From Streptomyces macrolidinus (GTDB lineage: Bacteria > Actinomycetota > Actinomycetes > Streptomycetales > Streptomycetaceae): a stretch of 64,000 nucleotides of DNA. Location: NCBI RefSeq assembly GCF_023887685.1, contig NZ_JAMWMR010000002.1, positions 1 through 64,000 on the forward strand. Reading direction: 5' to 3'. The notes under the pieces were generated by a model. The model saw only the letters and a list, made by a program, of their open reading frames with translations. It was not told the origin of the DNA and searched no databases. Shown here one piece after another: positions 45,176 through 55,161 of this stretch. Within the stretch, counting starts at the first letter, position 1. Every line of letters begins with the position of its first letter. Both the position numbers and the translations under genes were made by a program.

Positions 45176-45198
45176 GGCCCGCCCCGTACGGGCGGGCC
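45176..45198 (-). other. Hairpin between sufB and sufD
   Basis: GGCCCGCCC (45176-45184) and GGGCGGGCC (45190-45198) are perfect 9-bp arms with a five-base loop, the only clear structure inside the suf operon. It could be a partial terminator or an mRNA processing or stability element that sets the SufB:SufD ratio. Confidence 0.5.
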
Positions 45199-45219
45199 AT
45201 GCCGCTTCGAGGGGGGCGG

Positions 45220-46641
45220 TCAGCCGACCGCGCCCTCCATCTGCAGCTCGATCAGCCGGTTCAGCTCGAGGGCGTACTCCATGGGCAGCTCCTTGGCGAT
45301 CGGCTCGACGAAGCCGCGCACGATCATCGCCATCGCCTCGAACTCGCTCAGACCGCGGCTCATCAGGTAGAAGAGCTGGTCCTCGGAGACCTTGGAGACG
45401 GTCGCCTCGTGGCCCATGGACACGTCGTCCTCGCGGACGTCGACGTACGGGTAGGTGTCGGACCGCGAGATCGTGTCGACCAGCAGCGCGTCGCAGAGCA
45501 CGTTGGACTTGGAGCCCGGGGCGCCCTCGCCGATCTCGACCAGGCCGCGGTACGAGGTGCGGCCACCGCCGCGCGCCACCGACTTGGAGACGATGTTGGA
45601 CGAGGTGTTCGGCGCCATGTGGACCATCTTGGAACCGGCGTCCTGGTGCTGGCCCTCGCCCGCGAAGGCGATGGACAGGGTCTCGCCCCTGGCGTGCTCG
45701 CCCATCAGGTAGACGGCCGGGTACTTCATCGTCACCTTGGAGCCGATGTTGCCGTCGATCCACTCCATGGTCGCGCCCTCGTAGGCGACGGCGCGCTTGG
45801 TGACCAGGTTGTAGACGTTGTTCGACCAGTTCTGGATGGTCGTGTAACGGCAGCGGGCGTTCTTCTTGACGATGATCTCGACGACCGCGGAGTGCAGCGA
45901 GTCCGACTTGTAGATCGGCGCCGTGCAGCCCTCGACGTAGTGCACATAGGCACCCTCGTCGACGATGATCAGGGTCCGCTCGAACTGGCCCATGTTCTCC
46001 GTGTTGATCCGGAAGTAGGCCTGGAGCGGGATCTCCACGTGCACGCCCGGCGGCACGTAGATGAAGGAGCCACCGGACCACACGGCGCTGTTCAGCGAGG
46101 CGAACTTGTTGTCACCGACGGGGATGACCGTCCCGAAGTACTCCTTGAAGAGTTCCGGGTGCTCCTTCAGCGCGGTGTCGGTGTCCAGGAAGATGACGCC
46201 CTGCTCCTCCAGGTCCTCGCGGATCTGGTGGTAAACGACCTCGGACTCGTACTGCGCGGCGACACCGGCCACGAGGCGCTGCTTCTCCGCCTCGGGGATG
46301 CCGAGCTTGTCGTACGTGTTCTTGATGTCCTCGGGCAGGTCCTCCCAGGACTCCGCCTGCTTCTCCGTGGAGCGCACGAAGTACTTGATGTTGTCGAAGT
46401 CGATGCCCGACAGGTCCGAGCCCCAGTTGGGAAGCGGCTTCTTCTCGAAGAGCCGCAGGCCCTTCAGGCGCAGCTTGGTCATCCACTCCGGCTCGGACTT
46501 CTTCGCCGAGATGTCGCGGACGACGTCCTCGTTCAGACCGCGCTTCGCCGCAGCACCGGCCTCGTCGGAGTCGGCCCAGCCGTATTCGTAGTTGCCCAGG
46601 CCCTCGAGTTCGGGGTGGGCAGTCTCCGTGGGGAGAGTCAT
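45220..46641 (-). CDS. sufB: Fe-S scaffold protein SufB
   Basis: A 473-residue SufB. It has [100 protein letters not shown] and [20 protein letters not shown], the family's most conserved blocks. I chose ATG 46641, which forms ATGA with the sufR stop and has GGGAGGAAC upstream. First structural gene of the operon. Confidence 0.96.
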   Translation of the reverse strand: MTLPTETAHPELEGLGNYEYGWADSDEAGAAAKRGLNEDVVRDISAKKSEPEWMTKLRLKGLRLFEKKPLPNWGSDLSGIDFDNIKYFVRSTEKQAESWEDLPEDIKNTYDKLGIPEAEKQRLVAGVAAQYESEVVYHQIREDLEEQGVIFLDTDTALKEHPELFKEYFGTVIPVGDNKFASLNSAVWSGGSFIYVPPGVHVEIPLQAYFRINTENMGQFERTLIIVDEGAYVHYVEGCTAPIYKSDSLHSAVVEIIVKKNARCRYTTIQNWSNNVYNLVTKRAVAYEGATMEWIDGNIGSKVTMKYPAVYLMGEHARGETLSIAFAGEGQHQDAGSKMVHMAPNTSSNIVSKSVARGGGRTSYRGLVEIGEGAPGSKSNVLCDALLVDTISRSDTYPYVDVREDDVSMGHEATVSKVSEDQLFYLMSRGLSEFEAMAMIVRGFVEPIAKELPMEYALELNRLIELQMEGAVG

Positions 46642-47411
46642 GCGGGGTTCCTCCCGGCCGTGCTGGCAGATGCGTTGTGAGTGGTCTTCTTGGGGTGCTT
46701 GGCGCTCTTGGCGCTGTGCGGCGCCTTGGGGATGAACGTCGTACAGACGCCGTCGCCGTGCGCGATCGTCGCGAGTCGCTGGACGTGCGTGCCGAGCAGT
46801 TCGGAGAAGACCTCCGTCTCGACCTCGCAGAGCTGCGGGAACTCCTCCGCGACATGGACGACCGGGCAGTGGTGCTGACAGAGCTGCTCGCCGACCGGTG
46901 CGCTGCGCGCCGTAGCAGCGTACCCGTCCGCGCTCAAGGCCTTGGCCAGCGCTTCGGTGCGATCCTCGGGGCCGGCTGCCTCGATCGCCTGGCGGTAGGC
47001 GGTCGCCTGCTCGGCGAGCCGCGCGCGCGCGAAGGCGACGACGGCCTCGTCCCCGCCGCACTGCTGCTGGATCCAGCGCAGGGCGTCCGCGGCCAGCTTG
47101 TCGTAGGACTGGTCGAAGGCGTCGCGGCCGCAGTCGGTGAGCGCGAAGACCTTGGCGGGACGACCACGCGTCCGCGCCCCGTAGACACGCTGCTCACGGG
47201 CTTCCACGACGTCGTCGGCGACCAGTGCGTCCAGATGCCGCCGTACGGCCGCCTGAGTGAGGCCCAACCGCCCGGCCAGCTCGGCGACGGTCGACGGCCC
47301 GTGATCCAGGATGGATCGCGCGACGCGGTTGCGCGTGGAGCGCTCACCGGTCGCGAACTCCTCCTGCGGGGGCCCCACGGGGGTCTCCCGAGCCTCGCCG
47401 ACGTTTTTCAC
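46638..47411 (-). CDS. sufR: SufR iron-sulfur repressor of the suf operon
   Basis: A 257-residue regulator. The winged helix is in [20 protein letters not shown] and [20 protein letters not shown]. The C-terminal cluster-binding region has [20 protein letters not shown], matching the Cys pattern of SufR. A Lys/Ser-rich tail follows. I chose GTG 47411 because the SufR box sits exactly at that codon and no Shine-Dalgarno precedes it, which fits a leaderless transcript; a longer frame reaches 47492. It is coupled to sufB by ATGA. Confidence 0.9.
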   Translation of the reverse strand: MKNVGEARETPVGPPQEEFATGERSTRNRVARSILDHGPSTVAELAGRLGLTQAAVRRHLDALVADDVVEAREQRVYGARTRGRPAKVFALTDCGRDAFDQSYDKLAADALRWIQQQCGGDEAVVAFARARLAEQATAYRQAIEAAGPEDRTEALAKALSADGYAATARSAPVGEQLCQHHCPVVHVAEEFPQLCEVETEVFSELLGTHVQRLATIAHGDGVCTTFIPKAPHSAKSAKHPKKTTHNASASTAGRNPA

Positions 47412-47424
47412 AACGCCATTGTTG
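47411..47424 (-). promoter_or_regulatory. SufR box CAAC-N6-GTTG
   Basis: CAACGCCATTGTTG is a 14-bp inverted repeat matching the CAAC-N6-GTTG motif reported for Streptomyces SufR (from memory). It overlaps the presumed sufR start codon and the AT-rich stretch GTAATT just upstream, so bound SufR would cover the transcription start. It indicates autorepression of the whole suf operon when clusters are sufficient. Confidence 0.82.
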
Positions 47425-47482
47425 CGTAATTCCGCGGACCCTGACAAGCGCCGTCCGGCCGACCGGCGGTGCCGTGCATCAC

Positions 47483-47501
47483 TTAGGTGCACCTAACCTG
47501 A
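47483..47501. promoter_or_regulatory. Iron box (DmdR1/IdeR-type operator)
   Basis: TTAGGTGCACCTAACCTGA agrees with 15 of 19 positions of the actinobacterial iron-box consensus TTAGGTTAGSCTAACCTAA. It contains the perfect palindrome TTAGGTGCACCTAA. It lies about 70 bp upstream of sufR and about 70 bp upstream of the divergent acetyltransferase gene. Either could be its target; control of suf by iron is the more natural reading. Confidence 0.7.
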
Positions 47502-47571
47502 CCTGCGGAAACGATCTCCGATCGATCAAATCGCTGGCGGCCCACGGGGCCGGGCGGCAGACTCCTCGACC

Positions 47572-48381
47572 ATGTCCACACCCCCTGTGACCGGCCCTCT
47601 TGTCACCCGCGGCACGCTGGCGGCCGAGCTGCGCGTGCTGGGCGTGCGACCCGGCGAGACGCTCCTGGCGCACTCCTCGCTCAGCTCGCTCGGCTGGGTG
47701 TGCGGCGGCGCCGTCACGGTCGTCCAGGCGCTGCTCGACGCCCTCGACCCGGACGGCACCCTGGTCGTCCCCACCCACTCCGGCGATCTCTCCGACCCGG
47801 CACTGTGGGGCAATCCGCCGGTCCCCGAGGAGTGGTGGGAGCCGATCCGCGCCGCGATGCCCGCCTACGACCCGCTGCTCACCCCCGCACGCGGGGTCGG
47901 CGTGATCCCGGAGACGGTCCGCACCTGGCCGGGCGCCCTGCGCAGCGCCCACCCCCAGACCTCCTTCGCGGCCCTCGGCCCGCGCGCGGCGGAGATCACC
48001 GACGGCCACGCGCCCGACTGCCGCCTCGGCGAGCAGAGCCCGCTGGCCCGGCTGGAGGCGCTGGGCGCCCGCGTTCTGCTGCTCGGCGCGGGCTACGACA
48101 GTTGCACCGCGTTCCACCTCGCCGAATACCGCATACCGGCGCCGCTCGTCGAGGACGGCCGCCCTGGTCCGAACGGCTGGGAGAGGGTCACCGAGGTGTC
48201 CATCACCTCGGAGCGGTTCGACGAACTCGGGCACGACTTCGAACGGGACCGGCCCGTCGTCCGGGGAACGGCGGGCGCGGCCGACGTACGGCTGTTCCCG
48301 CTGGCGGACGCGGTGGCCTACGCGGAGCGTTGGCTGGCCCTGCACCGTCCCCGCGAGGAGTTCCGGAACCCGCCCTCCTGA
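47572..48381 (+). CDS. AAC(3)-family aminoglycoside acetyltransferase-like protein
   Basis: A 269-residue protein of the aminoglycoside N3-acetyltransferase family. It has [20 protein letters not shown] near residue 32, [14 protein letters not shown] near 62, [20 protein letters not shown] near 123 and [19 protein letters not shown] near 165, the acetyl-CoA and catalytic region. Family members inactivate aminoglycosides, but chromosomal copies in actinomycetes often have other or unknown acceptors. It is divergent from the suf operon. Confidence 0.85.
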   Translation: MSTPPVTGPLVTRGTLAAELRVLGVRPGETLLAHSSLSSLGWVCGGAVTVVQALLDALDPDGTLVVPTHSGDLSDPALWGNPPVPEEWWEPIRAAMPAYDPLLTPARGVGVIPETVRTWPGALRSAHPQTSFAALGPRAAEITDGHAPDCRLGEQSPLARLEALGARVLLLGAGYDSCTAFHLAEYRIPAPLVEDGRPGPNGWERVTEVSITSERFDELGHDFERDRPVVRGTAGAADVRLFPLADAVAYAERWLALHRPREEFRNPPS

Positions 48382-48412
48382 GGACCCCGGCCGCTCCTTA
48401 GACTCTTGAACC

Positions 48413-49336
48413 ATGCGAAGTGAGCCCGTCGTCCAGGTCCAGGCCCTGGTGAAGCGGTACGGCACGAAGACCGCGGTCAACGGCCTCGACCTGGTGGCCC
48501 AGGCGGGTGTGACCGCCGTGCTCGGCCCCAACGGCGCGGGCAAGACGAGCACGATAGAGACCTGCGAGGGGTACCGGAAGCCGGACGGCGGCACCGTGCG
48601 CGTGCTGGGCCTCGACCCGATCCGCGAGGCCGCCGCGCTGCGCCCCCGGATCGGCGTGATGCTGCAGTCCGGCGGGGTGTACTCGGGCGCGCGGGCGGAC
48701 GAGATGCTGCGCCATGTCGCCAAGCTGCACGCCCACCCGCTGGACGTGGACGCGCTCATCGAGCGACTCGGCCTCGGAAGCTGCGGGCGGACGGCCTACC
48801 GCCGCCTCTCGGGCGGTCAGCAGCAGCGGCTCGCGCTCGCCATGGCCGTGGTGGGCCGCCCGGAACTGGTGTTCCTGGACGAGCCGACGGCCGGGCTCGA
48901 CCCCCAGGCCCGCCGCGCCACCTGGGACCTCGTACGGGATCTGCGCACCGACGGCGTCTCCGTGATCCTGACCACGCACTACATGGACGAGGCCGAGCAG
49001 CTCGCCGACGACGTCGCGATCATCGACACCGGGCGGGTCATAGCCCAGGGCTCCCCCGAGGAGCTGTGCCGCGGCGGCGCCGAGAACACGCTGCGCTTCA
49101 CGGGGCGGCCAGGCCTCGACGTGGCGTCCCTGCTGAAGGCGCTCCCGGAGGACTGCACCGCGGCGGAGCTGACGCCGGGCTCGTACCGCGTGGTCGGCAA
49201 GGTCGACCCGCAACTGCTCGCGACGGTCACCTCCTGGTGTGCCCAGCACGGCGTGATGCCGGACCGGATCTCCGTCGAACGGCACACCCTCGAAGACGTG
49301 TTCCTGGAGCTCACTGGAAAGGAGCTGCGGTCGTGA
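48413..49336 (+). CDS. ABC transporter ATP-binding protein
   Basis: A 307-residue ATPase of the DrrA/CcmA type. It has the Walker A VLGPNGAGKTSTIETCEGYR, the signature YRRLSGGQQQRLALAMAVV, the Walker B LVFLDEPTAGLDPQARR and the H-loop ILTTHYMDEAEQLADDVAII. It lies 31 bases after the acetyltransferase gene and its stop overlaps the permease GTG. Together they form an export pair of unknown substrate. Such a pair lies beside ctaA/ctaB in several streptomycetes. Confidence 0.92.
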   Translation: MRSEPVVQVQALVKRYGTKTAVNGLDLVAQAGVTAVLGPNGAGKTSTIETCEGYRKPDGGTVRVLGLDPIREAAALRPRIGVMLQSGGVYSGARADEMLRHVAKLHAHPLDVDALIERLGLGSCGRTAYRRLSGGQQQRLALAMAVVGRPELVFLDEPTAGLDPQARRATWDLVRDLRTDGVSVILTTHYMDEAEQLADDVAIIDTGRVIAQGSPEELCRGGAENTLRFTGRPGLDVASLLKALPEDCTAAELTPGSYRVVGKVDPQLLATVTSWCAQHGVMPDRISVERHTLEDVFLELTGKELRS

Positions 49337-50103
49337 CGGCCATCAGTACCTACGCGCCGAAGCCGGGCGCCGCGCCCCTGTTCCGCATGATCGGGGCGCA
49401 GGCCGCGCTGGAGACGAAGATGCTGCTGCGCAACGGCGAGCAGCTCCTGCTGACGGTCGTGATCCCGACGCTGCTGCTCGTGCTGTTCAGCTCGGTGGAC
49501 GTCGTGGACACCGGCTCCGGCAAGTCGGTCGACTTCCTCGCCCCCGGCATCCTGGCGCTCGCCGTGATGTCGACCGCGTTCACCGGACAGGCGATCGCGA
49601 CGGGCTTCGAGCGCCGCTACGGCGTACTGAAGCGGCTCGCCGCCTCCCCACTGCCACGCTGGGGCCTGATGGCCGCGAAGACGGTGTCGGTGCTGGTGAC
49701 GGAGGTGCTCCAGGTCGTCCTGCTGACCGTGATCGCCTTCGCGCTGGGCTGGTCGCCGCAGGGCAACCCGCTCGCGGTCCTGCTGCTGCTGATCCTGGGC
49801 ACGGCCGCCTTCTCCGGCCTCGGCCTGCTGATGGCGGGCACGTTGAAGGCGGAGGCGACCCTGGCCGCCGCCAACCTGGTCTTCCTGCTGCTGCTCGTCG
49901 GCGGCGGGGTCGTCGTCCCGCTGGACAAGTTCCCCTCCGGCGCGGAGGACGTCCTCGGGCTGCTGCCCATCTCGGCGCTGTCGGAGGGCCTGCGGGACGT
50001 GCTCCAGCACGGGGCCGGGATGCCCTGGGGCAACCTCGGGATCCTCGCGGTGTGGGCGGTCCTGGGGCTCGCGGCGGCCGGGAAGTTCTTCCGCTGGGAG
50101 TAG
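49333..50103 (+). CDS. ABC-2 type transporter permease
   Basis: A 256-residue membrane protein with about six segments, for example VVIPTLLLVLFSSVDVV, LVTEVLQVVLLTVIAFALGW and LAAANLVFLLLLVGGGVVVP. It has the ABC-2 arrangement and FERRYGVLKRLAASPLPRW, a cytoplasmic loop typical of DrrB-like permeases. The GTG at 49333 overlaps the ATPase stop. Partner of the upstream ATPase. Confidence 0.9.
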   Translation: MTAISTYAPKPGAAPLFRMIGAQAALETKMLLRNGEQLLLTVVIPTLLLVLFSSVDVVDTGSGKSVDFLAPGILALAVMSTAFTGQAIATGFERRYGVLKRLAASPLPRWGLMAAKTVSVLVTEVLQVVLLTVIAFALGWSPQGNPLAVLLLLILGTAAFSGLGLLMAGTLKAEATLAAANLVFLLLLVGGGVVVPLDKFPSGAEDVLGLLPISALSEGLRDVLQHGAGMPWGNLGILAVWAVLGLAAAGKFFRWE

Positions 50104-50108
50104 CCGGA

Positions 50109-50154
50109 GGCACGGTCGGCGGGGCCTCGTACACCAAAGGCACGGTCGGCGGGG
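50109..50154 (+). repeat. Two copies of a 16-bp direct repeat
   Basis: GGCACGGTCGGCGGGG occurs at 50109-50124 and 50139-50154, separated by 14 bp, in the short gap between the permease and ctaA. It could be a regulator site for ctaA or a simple duplication. Confidence 0.6.
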
Positions 50155-50189
50155 ACCCTCGTGAAACCGTGCACAAGCGGCCCCCTACG

Positions 50190-51206
50190 ATGAGAGGCGT
50201 GCCAAACGTGACCCGTGCCGACGCGGAAGCCGCCGTGCGCAACCCGCTCGCCTTCATCGCCGATCGCTGGACCCCGCAGCAGAAGACCGTCCAGCGGGCG
50301 GCCCTCACCGCGCTCGTCATGGCGGTCGTCATCGTCGTCACGGGCGGCGTGGTCCGCCTGACCGGCTCGGGCCTCGGCTGCCCGACCTGGCCTACCTGCA
50401 CCGACGACTCGCTGACCACCACCCGGGCCATGGGCTTCCACGGTGTGATCGAGTTCGGCAACCGCATGCTGACGTACGTACTGTGCGCGGCGGTCGGCTG
50501 GGCGATCATCGCCGCGCGCGCGCAGAAGCCGTGGCGGCGCAGCCTCACCCGGCTCGGCTGGGCGCAGTTCTGGCTCGTCATGGGCAACGCGGTCCTCGGC
50601 GGCATCGTCGTCCTCGTCGGACTGAACCCCTACACCGTCGCGGCGCACTTCCTGCTCTCCACGGCGCTGATCGCCGTGGCCGCGGTGATGTGGCAGCGCA
50701 CCCGTGAGGGCGACGCCGCGCCCCGGCCGCTGGTCGGTAAGGCGGTGGTGCAGTTGGTGTGGTTCCTGGTCGCGGCGAGCACGCTGCTGATCATGGTGGG
50801 CACGGTGGTGACCGGGGCGGGCCCGCACGCGGGCGACTCCACGGAGGTCTACCGCATCCCCGTCGACTGGGAGACGGTCGCCAAGCTGCACGCCGTGCTC
50901 GCCTGGATCGTGGTGACGCTGACGTTCGCCCTGTGGTTCATCCTCAAGGCCGTCGACGCGCCGCGCGGACCGCTGCTGCGCACCCGCGAGCTGTTCCTGA
51001 TCCTGCTGGCCCAGGGGGCGCTGGGCTACGTCCAGTACTTCACGCATCTGCCCGAGGCCCTGGTGGGCGCGCATCTGTTCGGCTCGTGCGTGATGTGGGT
51101 CTGGGTACTGCGTGTTCTGCTGTCGCTGCGGGAACGCCCCGTCGCCGAGCCCGGCCTCGACGCTCCCGCCCCCTCGGACCGACCCGTCGAGCACGCGTCG
51201 AGCTGA
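50190..51206 (+). CDS. ctaA: Haem A synthase CtaA/Cox15
   Basis: Oxidises haem O to haem A for the aa3 cytochrome oxidase. The 338-residue membrane protein has about eight segments and the Cys-containing loop LTGSGLGCPTWPTCTDDSLT near residue 60. His positions proposed as haem ligands are in FHGVIEFGNRMLTY, VAAHFLLSTALIAVA and LHAVLAWIVVTL. The start is ATG 50190 or GTG 50199. Its partner ctaB lies downstream on the other strand, convergent. Confidence 0.93.
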   Translation: MRGVPNVTRADAEAAVRNPLAFIADRWTPQQKTVQRAALTALVMAVVIVVTGGVVRLTGSGLGCPTWPTCTDDSLTTTRAMGFHGVIEFGNRMLTYVLCAAVGWAIIAARAQKPWRRSLTRLGWAQFWLVMGNAVLGGIVVLVGLNPYTVAAHFLLSTALIAVAAVMWQRTREGDAAPRPLVGKAVVQLVWFLVAASTLLIMVGTVVTGAGPHAGDSTEVYRIPVDWETVAKLHAVLAWIVVTLTFALWFILKAVDAPRGPLLRTRELFLILLAQGALGYVQYFTHLPEALVGAHLFGSCVMWVWVLRVLLSLRERPVAEPGLDAPAPSDRPVEHASS

Positions 51207-51229
51207 CCCGACCGCTCCGCACAGCCCTT

Positions 51230-51259
51230 GAAGTGCCCGGTGAGATCACCGGGCACTTC
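51230..51259. terminator. Perfect-hairpin terminator after ctaA
   Basis: GAAGTGCCCGGT and ACCGGGCACTTC pair perfectly around GAGATC. It lies between the convergent ctaA and the 117-aa gene and can end both transcripts. Confidence 0.88.
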
Positions 51260-51289
51260 GGCGTTCGCGCGCTGGTCGCCCCGGCCGGT

Positions 51290-51643
51290 TCAGGCCGCCC
51301 GGCCGCCGACCTGGATGCCCGCCATGCGCGTCCATTCGTACGGGCCGGTCTTCACCTTGCCCGCGAACTCGCCGTCGAACGTCTCGTGGACGGTGATCCC
51401 CGCCCGCCGCACCGCCTGCTCGGCGATCGCGTAGGTCGGTGCGACGAGATCGCCCCACACGCCGTCCTCGCCGACGAGCACGATCCGGGCGCCGCGCTGT
51501 CCGATGTACGCGACCTGGCCCTCGGCACCGCCGTGCGCCTTGGCGAAGGCGCTGATCTCCTTGGCGAACCGGGCCGCCTTGCGCTCGGCCTTCGCGGCCT
51601 GCTTGGCGTCGGTGCCCTCGTCAACCTGCTTGGTGTCTCCCAT
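51290..51643 (-). CDS. Hypothetical 117-aa protein
   Basis: A small soluble protein with a Lys/Ala-rich N-terminal helix (DAKQAAKAERKAARFAKEIS). A compact beta-rich part follows, with GQVAYIGQRGARIVLVGEDG, VWGDLVAPTYAIAEQAVRRA and the end YEWTRMAGIQVGGRAA. The family is not recognised. It lies downstream of ctaB, separated by a terminator, so it probably has its own promoter. Confidence 0.75.
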   Translation of the reverse strand: MGDTKQVDEGTDAKQAAKAERKAARFAKEISAFAKAHGGAEGQVAYIGQRGARIVLVGEDGVWGDLVAPTYAIAEQAVRRAGITVHETFDGEFAGKVKTGPYEWTRMAGIQVGGRAA

Positions 51644-51716
51644 GGTCAGGATGCTACCGACGAGTAGAGGGATCGGCGACGGGAGGGTCCCGTGGCCTTG
51701 GCCACGGACAGCAAGA

Positions 51717-51746
51717 AGCCCCGCGCCCGATGTCGGACGCGGGGCT
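51717..51746 (-). terminator. Terminator downstream of ctaB
   Basis: AGCCCCGCG (51717-51725) pairs with CGCGGGGCT (51738-51746), a perfect 9-bp stem just after the ctaB stop on the minus strand. Confidence 0.75.
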
Positions 51747-51777
51747 GACGCCTTACGAGGCTCAGCGGCTCGGCGGC

Positions 51778-52725
51778 TCAGCGCAGGAACGGGTCCACGG
51801 CCACCGCGACGAACAGCAGGGAGACATAGGTGATGCTCCAGTGGAACAGCCGCATCTCCTTCAGCTTCACGCCCGTCGCCTCCGCCTTCGCGCGGTTCTG
51901 CAGGGCGTGCGCCTCCCACAGCCACCAGCCGCCCGCCGCGACGGCGACCGCGGTGTAGAACCAGCCCGTGTAGCCGAGCGGGGTCAGCAGCAGCGAGATC
52001 AGGACCATCACCCAGCTGTAGATGACGATCTGCCGGGCGACGACCTTGTTGGAGGCGATGACCGGCAGCATCGGCACGCCCACGCGCGCGTAGTCCTCCT
52101 TGACCTTCATGGACAGCGGCCAGTAGTGCGGCGGCGTCCAGAAGAACATGACGAGGAAGAGGATGACCGGCGCCCAGGACATCGAGTTGGTCACGGAGGA
52201 CCAGCCGATGAGGACCGGCAGACAGCCCGCGATGCCGCCCCACACGATGTTCTGCGACGTGCGCCGCTTGAGGATCATCGTGTAGACGACGACGTAGAAG
52301 AGGAGCGCTCCGAGCGACAGCCAGGCGGACAGCCAGTTGACGGTGAAGCCGAACAGCAGCGTCGAGACGATCCCCAGCGTGATGCCGAAGGCGAGACACT
52401 CCCGGGGGCTGACCATGCCGGTGACCAGCGGTCGCTGCGCGGTGCGGTCCATCAGCGCGTCGATGTCGCGGTCGATGTACATGTTCAGCGCGTTGGCGCC
52501 GCCCGCGGAGAGGTAGCCGCCCAGGCAGGTGAGCAGCACGAGCCTGAGGCTCGGCACCCCCTGCTGGGCAAGGAACATCACCGGAACCGTGGTGATCAAC
52601 AGCAGCTCGATGATCCGCGGCTTGGTCAGCGCCACGAATGCCTTCACCCGGGCCCCAAACGGCCGCTGGCCCCGGCTGCTGCTGCTCCCGAGCACCCCCG
52701 GCGGACGGGATTCGACGGCCGTCAC
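51778..52725 (-). CDS. ctaB: Protohaem IX farnesyltransferase CtaB
   Basis: Adds the farnesyl tail to haem B to give haem O, the substrate of CtaA. The 315-residue UbiA-family membrane protein has the prenyl-diphosphate/Mg site [20 protein letters not shown] and [21 protein letters not shown] chose GTG 52725, preceded by AGGGG seven bases upstream, because this gives the family's usual N-terminus; an ATG at 52746 is in frame but has a weak site. It is divergent from tkt. Confidence 0.93.
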   Translation of the reverse strand: MTAVESRPPGVLGSSSSRGQRPFGARVKAFVALTKPRIIELLLITTVPVMFLAQQGVPSLRLVLLTCLGGYLSAGGANALNMYIDRDIDALMDRTAQRPLVTGMVSPRECLAFGITLGIVSTLLFGFTVNWLSAWLSLGALLFYVVVYTMILKRRTSQNIVWGGIAGCLPVLIGWSSVTNSMSWAPVILFLVMFFWTPPHYWPLSMKVKEDYARVGVPMLPVIASNKVVARQIVIYSWVMVLISLLLTPLGYTGWFYTAVAVAAGGWWLWEAHALQNRAKAEATGVKLKEMRLFHWSITYVSLLFVAVAVDPFLR

Positions 52726-53039
52726 GTACACCCCTGACAGAGACATGTGAGCGAGCCCCGTTGTGAACGCCCAATAAAGGCTCGCGCGTACCCACGCAAC
52801 TTTAGACGTAGCCTCCGTCCCGCCCTTCGCGGGGGTGGCCGTGTTGGCGGCGGCCCCGCGACCCGCTCCTCGGGGCGGCCCGAAGCTCTTACGAGCGCCC
52901 ACGAAAGAGGGATCCCGACGGTCCTGACAGACCCGGCGCAACTCGAAAGGACGCCCGCACCGACGAGGGTAGGCTCAGAGCGGCCGGTGGGCGCCCAGTG
53001 CACCGGCGTCCCATATGTGGAGAGGAGCCCTGACCCAGG
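52726..53039. promoter_or_regulatory. Divergent ctaB/tkt promoter region
   Basis: This 314-bp gap holds no convincing gene. For ctaB a TTGCGT and a TATTGG lie 17 bp apart on the minus strand (about 52773-52801). For tkt a TAGGCT (52970-52975) is a plausible -10, without a good -35. GGAGAGGAG lies about 11 bases before the tkt GTG. No operator stood out. Confidence 0.4.
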
Positions 53040-55127
53040 GTGAGCACCATGCCGACCACCACAGACCTCGAGTGGACCGCGTTGGACCAGCGGGCCGTGG
53101 ACACCGCCCGCCTCCTGGCCGCCGATGCCGTACAGAAGGTCGGAAACGGCCATCCGGGTACGGCGATGAGCCTGGCTCCGGCCGCTTACACCCTCTTCCA
53201 GAAGGTGATGCGCCATGACCCGGCGGATCCCGACTGGGTGGGCCGTGACCGGTTCGTGCTGTCCGCCGGACACTCGTCCCTGACCCTCTACACCCAGCTC
53301 TACCTGGCCGGCTTCGGCCTGGAGCTGGACGATCTGAAGGCGTTCCGCACCTGGGGTTCCAAGACCCCCGGCCACCCCGAGTACGGGCACACCAAGGGCG
53401 TGGAGACCACGACCGGCCCGCTCGGCCAGGGTGTCGCCAACGCCGTGGGCATGGCCATGGCCGCCCGCTTCGAGCGCGGCCTGTTCGACCCGGACGCCGC
53501 GCAGGGCACCTCCCCCTTCGACCACTTCATCTACTGCATCGCCGGTGACGGCTGCCTCCAGGAGGGCATCTCCGCCGAGGCGTCCTCCCTCGCGGGGCAC
53601 CAGAAGCTCGGCAACCTCATCCTGCTGTGGGACGACAACCACATCTCGATCGAGGGCGACACCGAGACCGCGGTCTCCGAGGACACCGTCAAGCGGTACG
53701 AGGCCTACGGCTGGCACGTCCAGCGCGTCGCCCCCAAGCCGGACGGCGACCTGGACCCGCACGCCCTCTACCACGCGATCGAGGCGGCGAAGCAGGTCAC
53801 CGACCGGCCGTCGTTCATCGCGATGCGCTCGATCATCGCCTGGCCCGCCCCGCACGCACAGAACACCGAGGCGGCGCACGGCTCGGCCCTGGGCGAGGAC
53901 GAGGTCGCGGCCACCAAGCGCGTCCTCGGCTTCGACCCGGAGCAGAGCTTCGAGGTCGCCGACGACGTCATCGCGCACACCCGCGCCGCCGTCGACCGCG
54001 GCCGTGAGGCCAGGGCCGCCTGGGAGAAGTCCCTCGCGGAGTGGCGCGCCGCCCAGCCCGAGCGGGCCGCCGAGTTCGACCGCATCGCCAAGGGCGAGCT
54101 GCCCACGGGCTGGGAGGAGAAGCTCCCCGTCTTCGAGGCGGGCAAGGGCGTCGCGACGCGCGCCGCCTCCGGCAAGGTGCTCCAGGCGCTCGGCGCGGTT
54201 ATCCCGGAGCTGTGGGGCGGCTCGGCCGACCTCGCCGGCTCCAACAACACCACCATCGACAAGAACAGCTCGTTCCTGCCGAAGGGCAACCCGCTGCCGG
54301 GCGCCGACCCGTACGGGCGCACGATCCACTTCGGTATCCGCGAGCACTCCATGGGCGCGGAGATCAACGGAATCGCGCTGCACGGCAACACCCGGATCTA
54401 CGGCGGCACCTTCCTGGTCTTCTCCGACTACATGCGCAACGCGGTACGGCTGTCCGCGCTGATGCACCTGCCGGTGACGTACGTGTGGACGCACGACTCC
54501 ATCGGCCTGGGCGAGGACGGCCCGACCCACCAGCCCGTCGAGCACCTCGCCGCGCTGCGCGCCATCCCCGGCCTGAACGTCGTACGCCCGGCCGACGCGA
54601 ACGAGACCGCGATCGCCTGGCGCGAGATCTTCAAGCGGTACACCAAGGAGTTCGGCAAGGGCGCCCCGCACGGTCTGGCGCTCACCCGCCAGGGCGTGCC
54701 CACCTACGAGCCCAACGAGGACACCGCGCGCGGTGGTTACGTACTGGCCGAGGCCGAGGGCGGCGAGCCGCAGGCGATCCTGATCGCCACGGGCTCCGAG
54801 GTCCACCTCGCCGTCGAGGCCCGCGAGCGGCTCCAGGCGGAGGGCGTGCCCACCCGCGTGGTGTCGATGCCGTGCGTCGAGTGGTTCGAGGAGCAGGACC
54901 AGGGGTACCGGGACAGCGTCCTGCCACCGTCGGTGAAGGCCCGCGTGGCCGTCGAGGCCGGGATCGGTCTGACCTGGTACCGGTTCGTCGGGGACGCGGG
55001 ACGCATCGTGTCCCTGGAGCACTTCGGCGCGTCCGCCGACGGCAAGGTCCTCTTCCGCGAGTTCGGCTTCACGGCCGAGAACATCGCGACCGCCGCCCGG
55101 GAATCGATCGCCGCGGCCCGGCGCTGA
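53040..55127 (+). CDS. tkt: Transketolase
   Basis: Thiamine-diphosphate enzyme that moves two-carbon units in the pentose phosphate pathway. The 695-residue protein has [39 protein letters not shown], the TPP motif [20 protein letters not shown] with [12 protein letters not shown], and [19 protein letters not shown] with the catalytic Glu. Length is normal. It heads the tkt-tal-zwf-opcA-pgl operon. Confidence 0.96.
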   Translation: MSTMPTTTDLEWTALDQRAVDTARLLAADAVQKVGNGHPGTAMSLAPAAYTLFQKVMRHDPADPDWVGRDRFVLSAGHSSLTLYTQLYLAGFGLELDDLKAFRTWGSKTPGHPEYGHTKGVETTTGPLGQGVANAVGMAMAARFERGLFDPDAAQGTSPFDHFIYCIAGDGCLQEGISAEASSLAGHQKLGNLILLWDDNHISIEGDTETAVSEDTVKRYEAYGWHVQRVAPKPDGDLDPHALYHAIEAAKQVTDRPSFIAMRSIIAWPAPHAQNTEAAHGSALGEDEVAATKRVLGFDPEQSFEVADDVIAHTRAAVDRGREARAAWEKSLAEWRAAQPERAAEFDRIAKGELPTGWEEKLPVFEAGKGVATRAASGKVLQALGAVIPELWGGSADLAGSNNTTIDKNSSFLPKGNPLPGADPYGRTIHFGIREHSMGAEINGIALHGNTRIYGGTFLVFSDYMRNAVRLSALMHLPVTYVWTHDSIGLGEDGPTHQPVEHLAALRAIPGLNVVRPADANETAIAWREIFKRYTKEFGKGAPHGLALTRQGVPTYEPNEDTARGGYVLAEAEGGEPQAILIATGSEVHLAVEARERLQAEGVPTRVVSMPCVEWFEEQDQGYRDSVLPPSVKARVAVEAGIGLTWYRFVGDAGRIVSLEHFGASADGKVLFREFGFTAENIATAARESIAAARR

Positions 55128-55161
55128 CGCTCATATACGACACGTAGGAGATGCAATTTCC

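Noticed and set aside
47483-47501. Zur box instead of an iron box
   Set aside because: Zur sites centre on an AT-rich TGATAATCATTATCA-like core, which is absent; the TTAGG/CCTAA half-sites fit the iron regulator.
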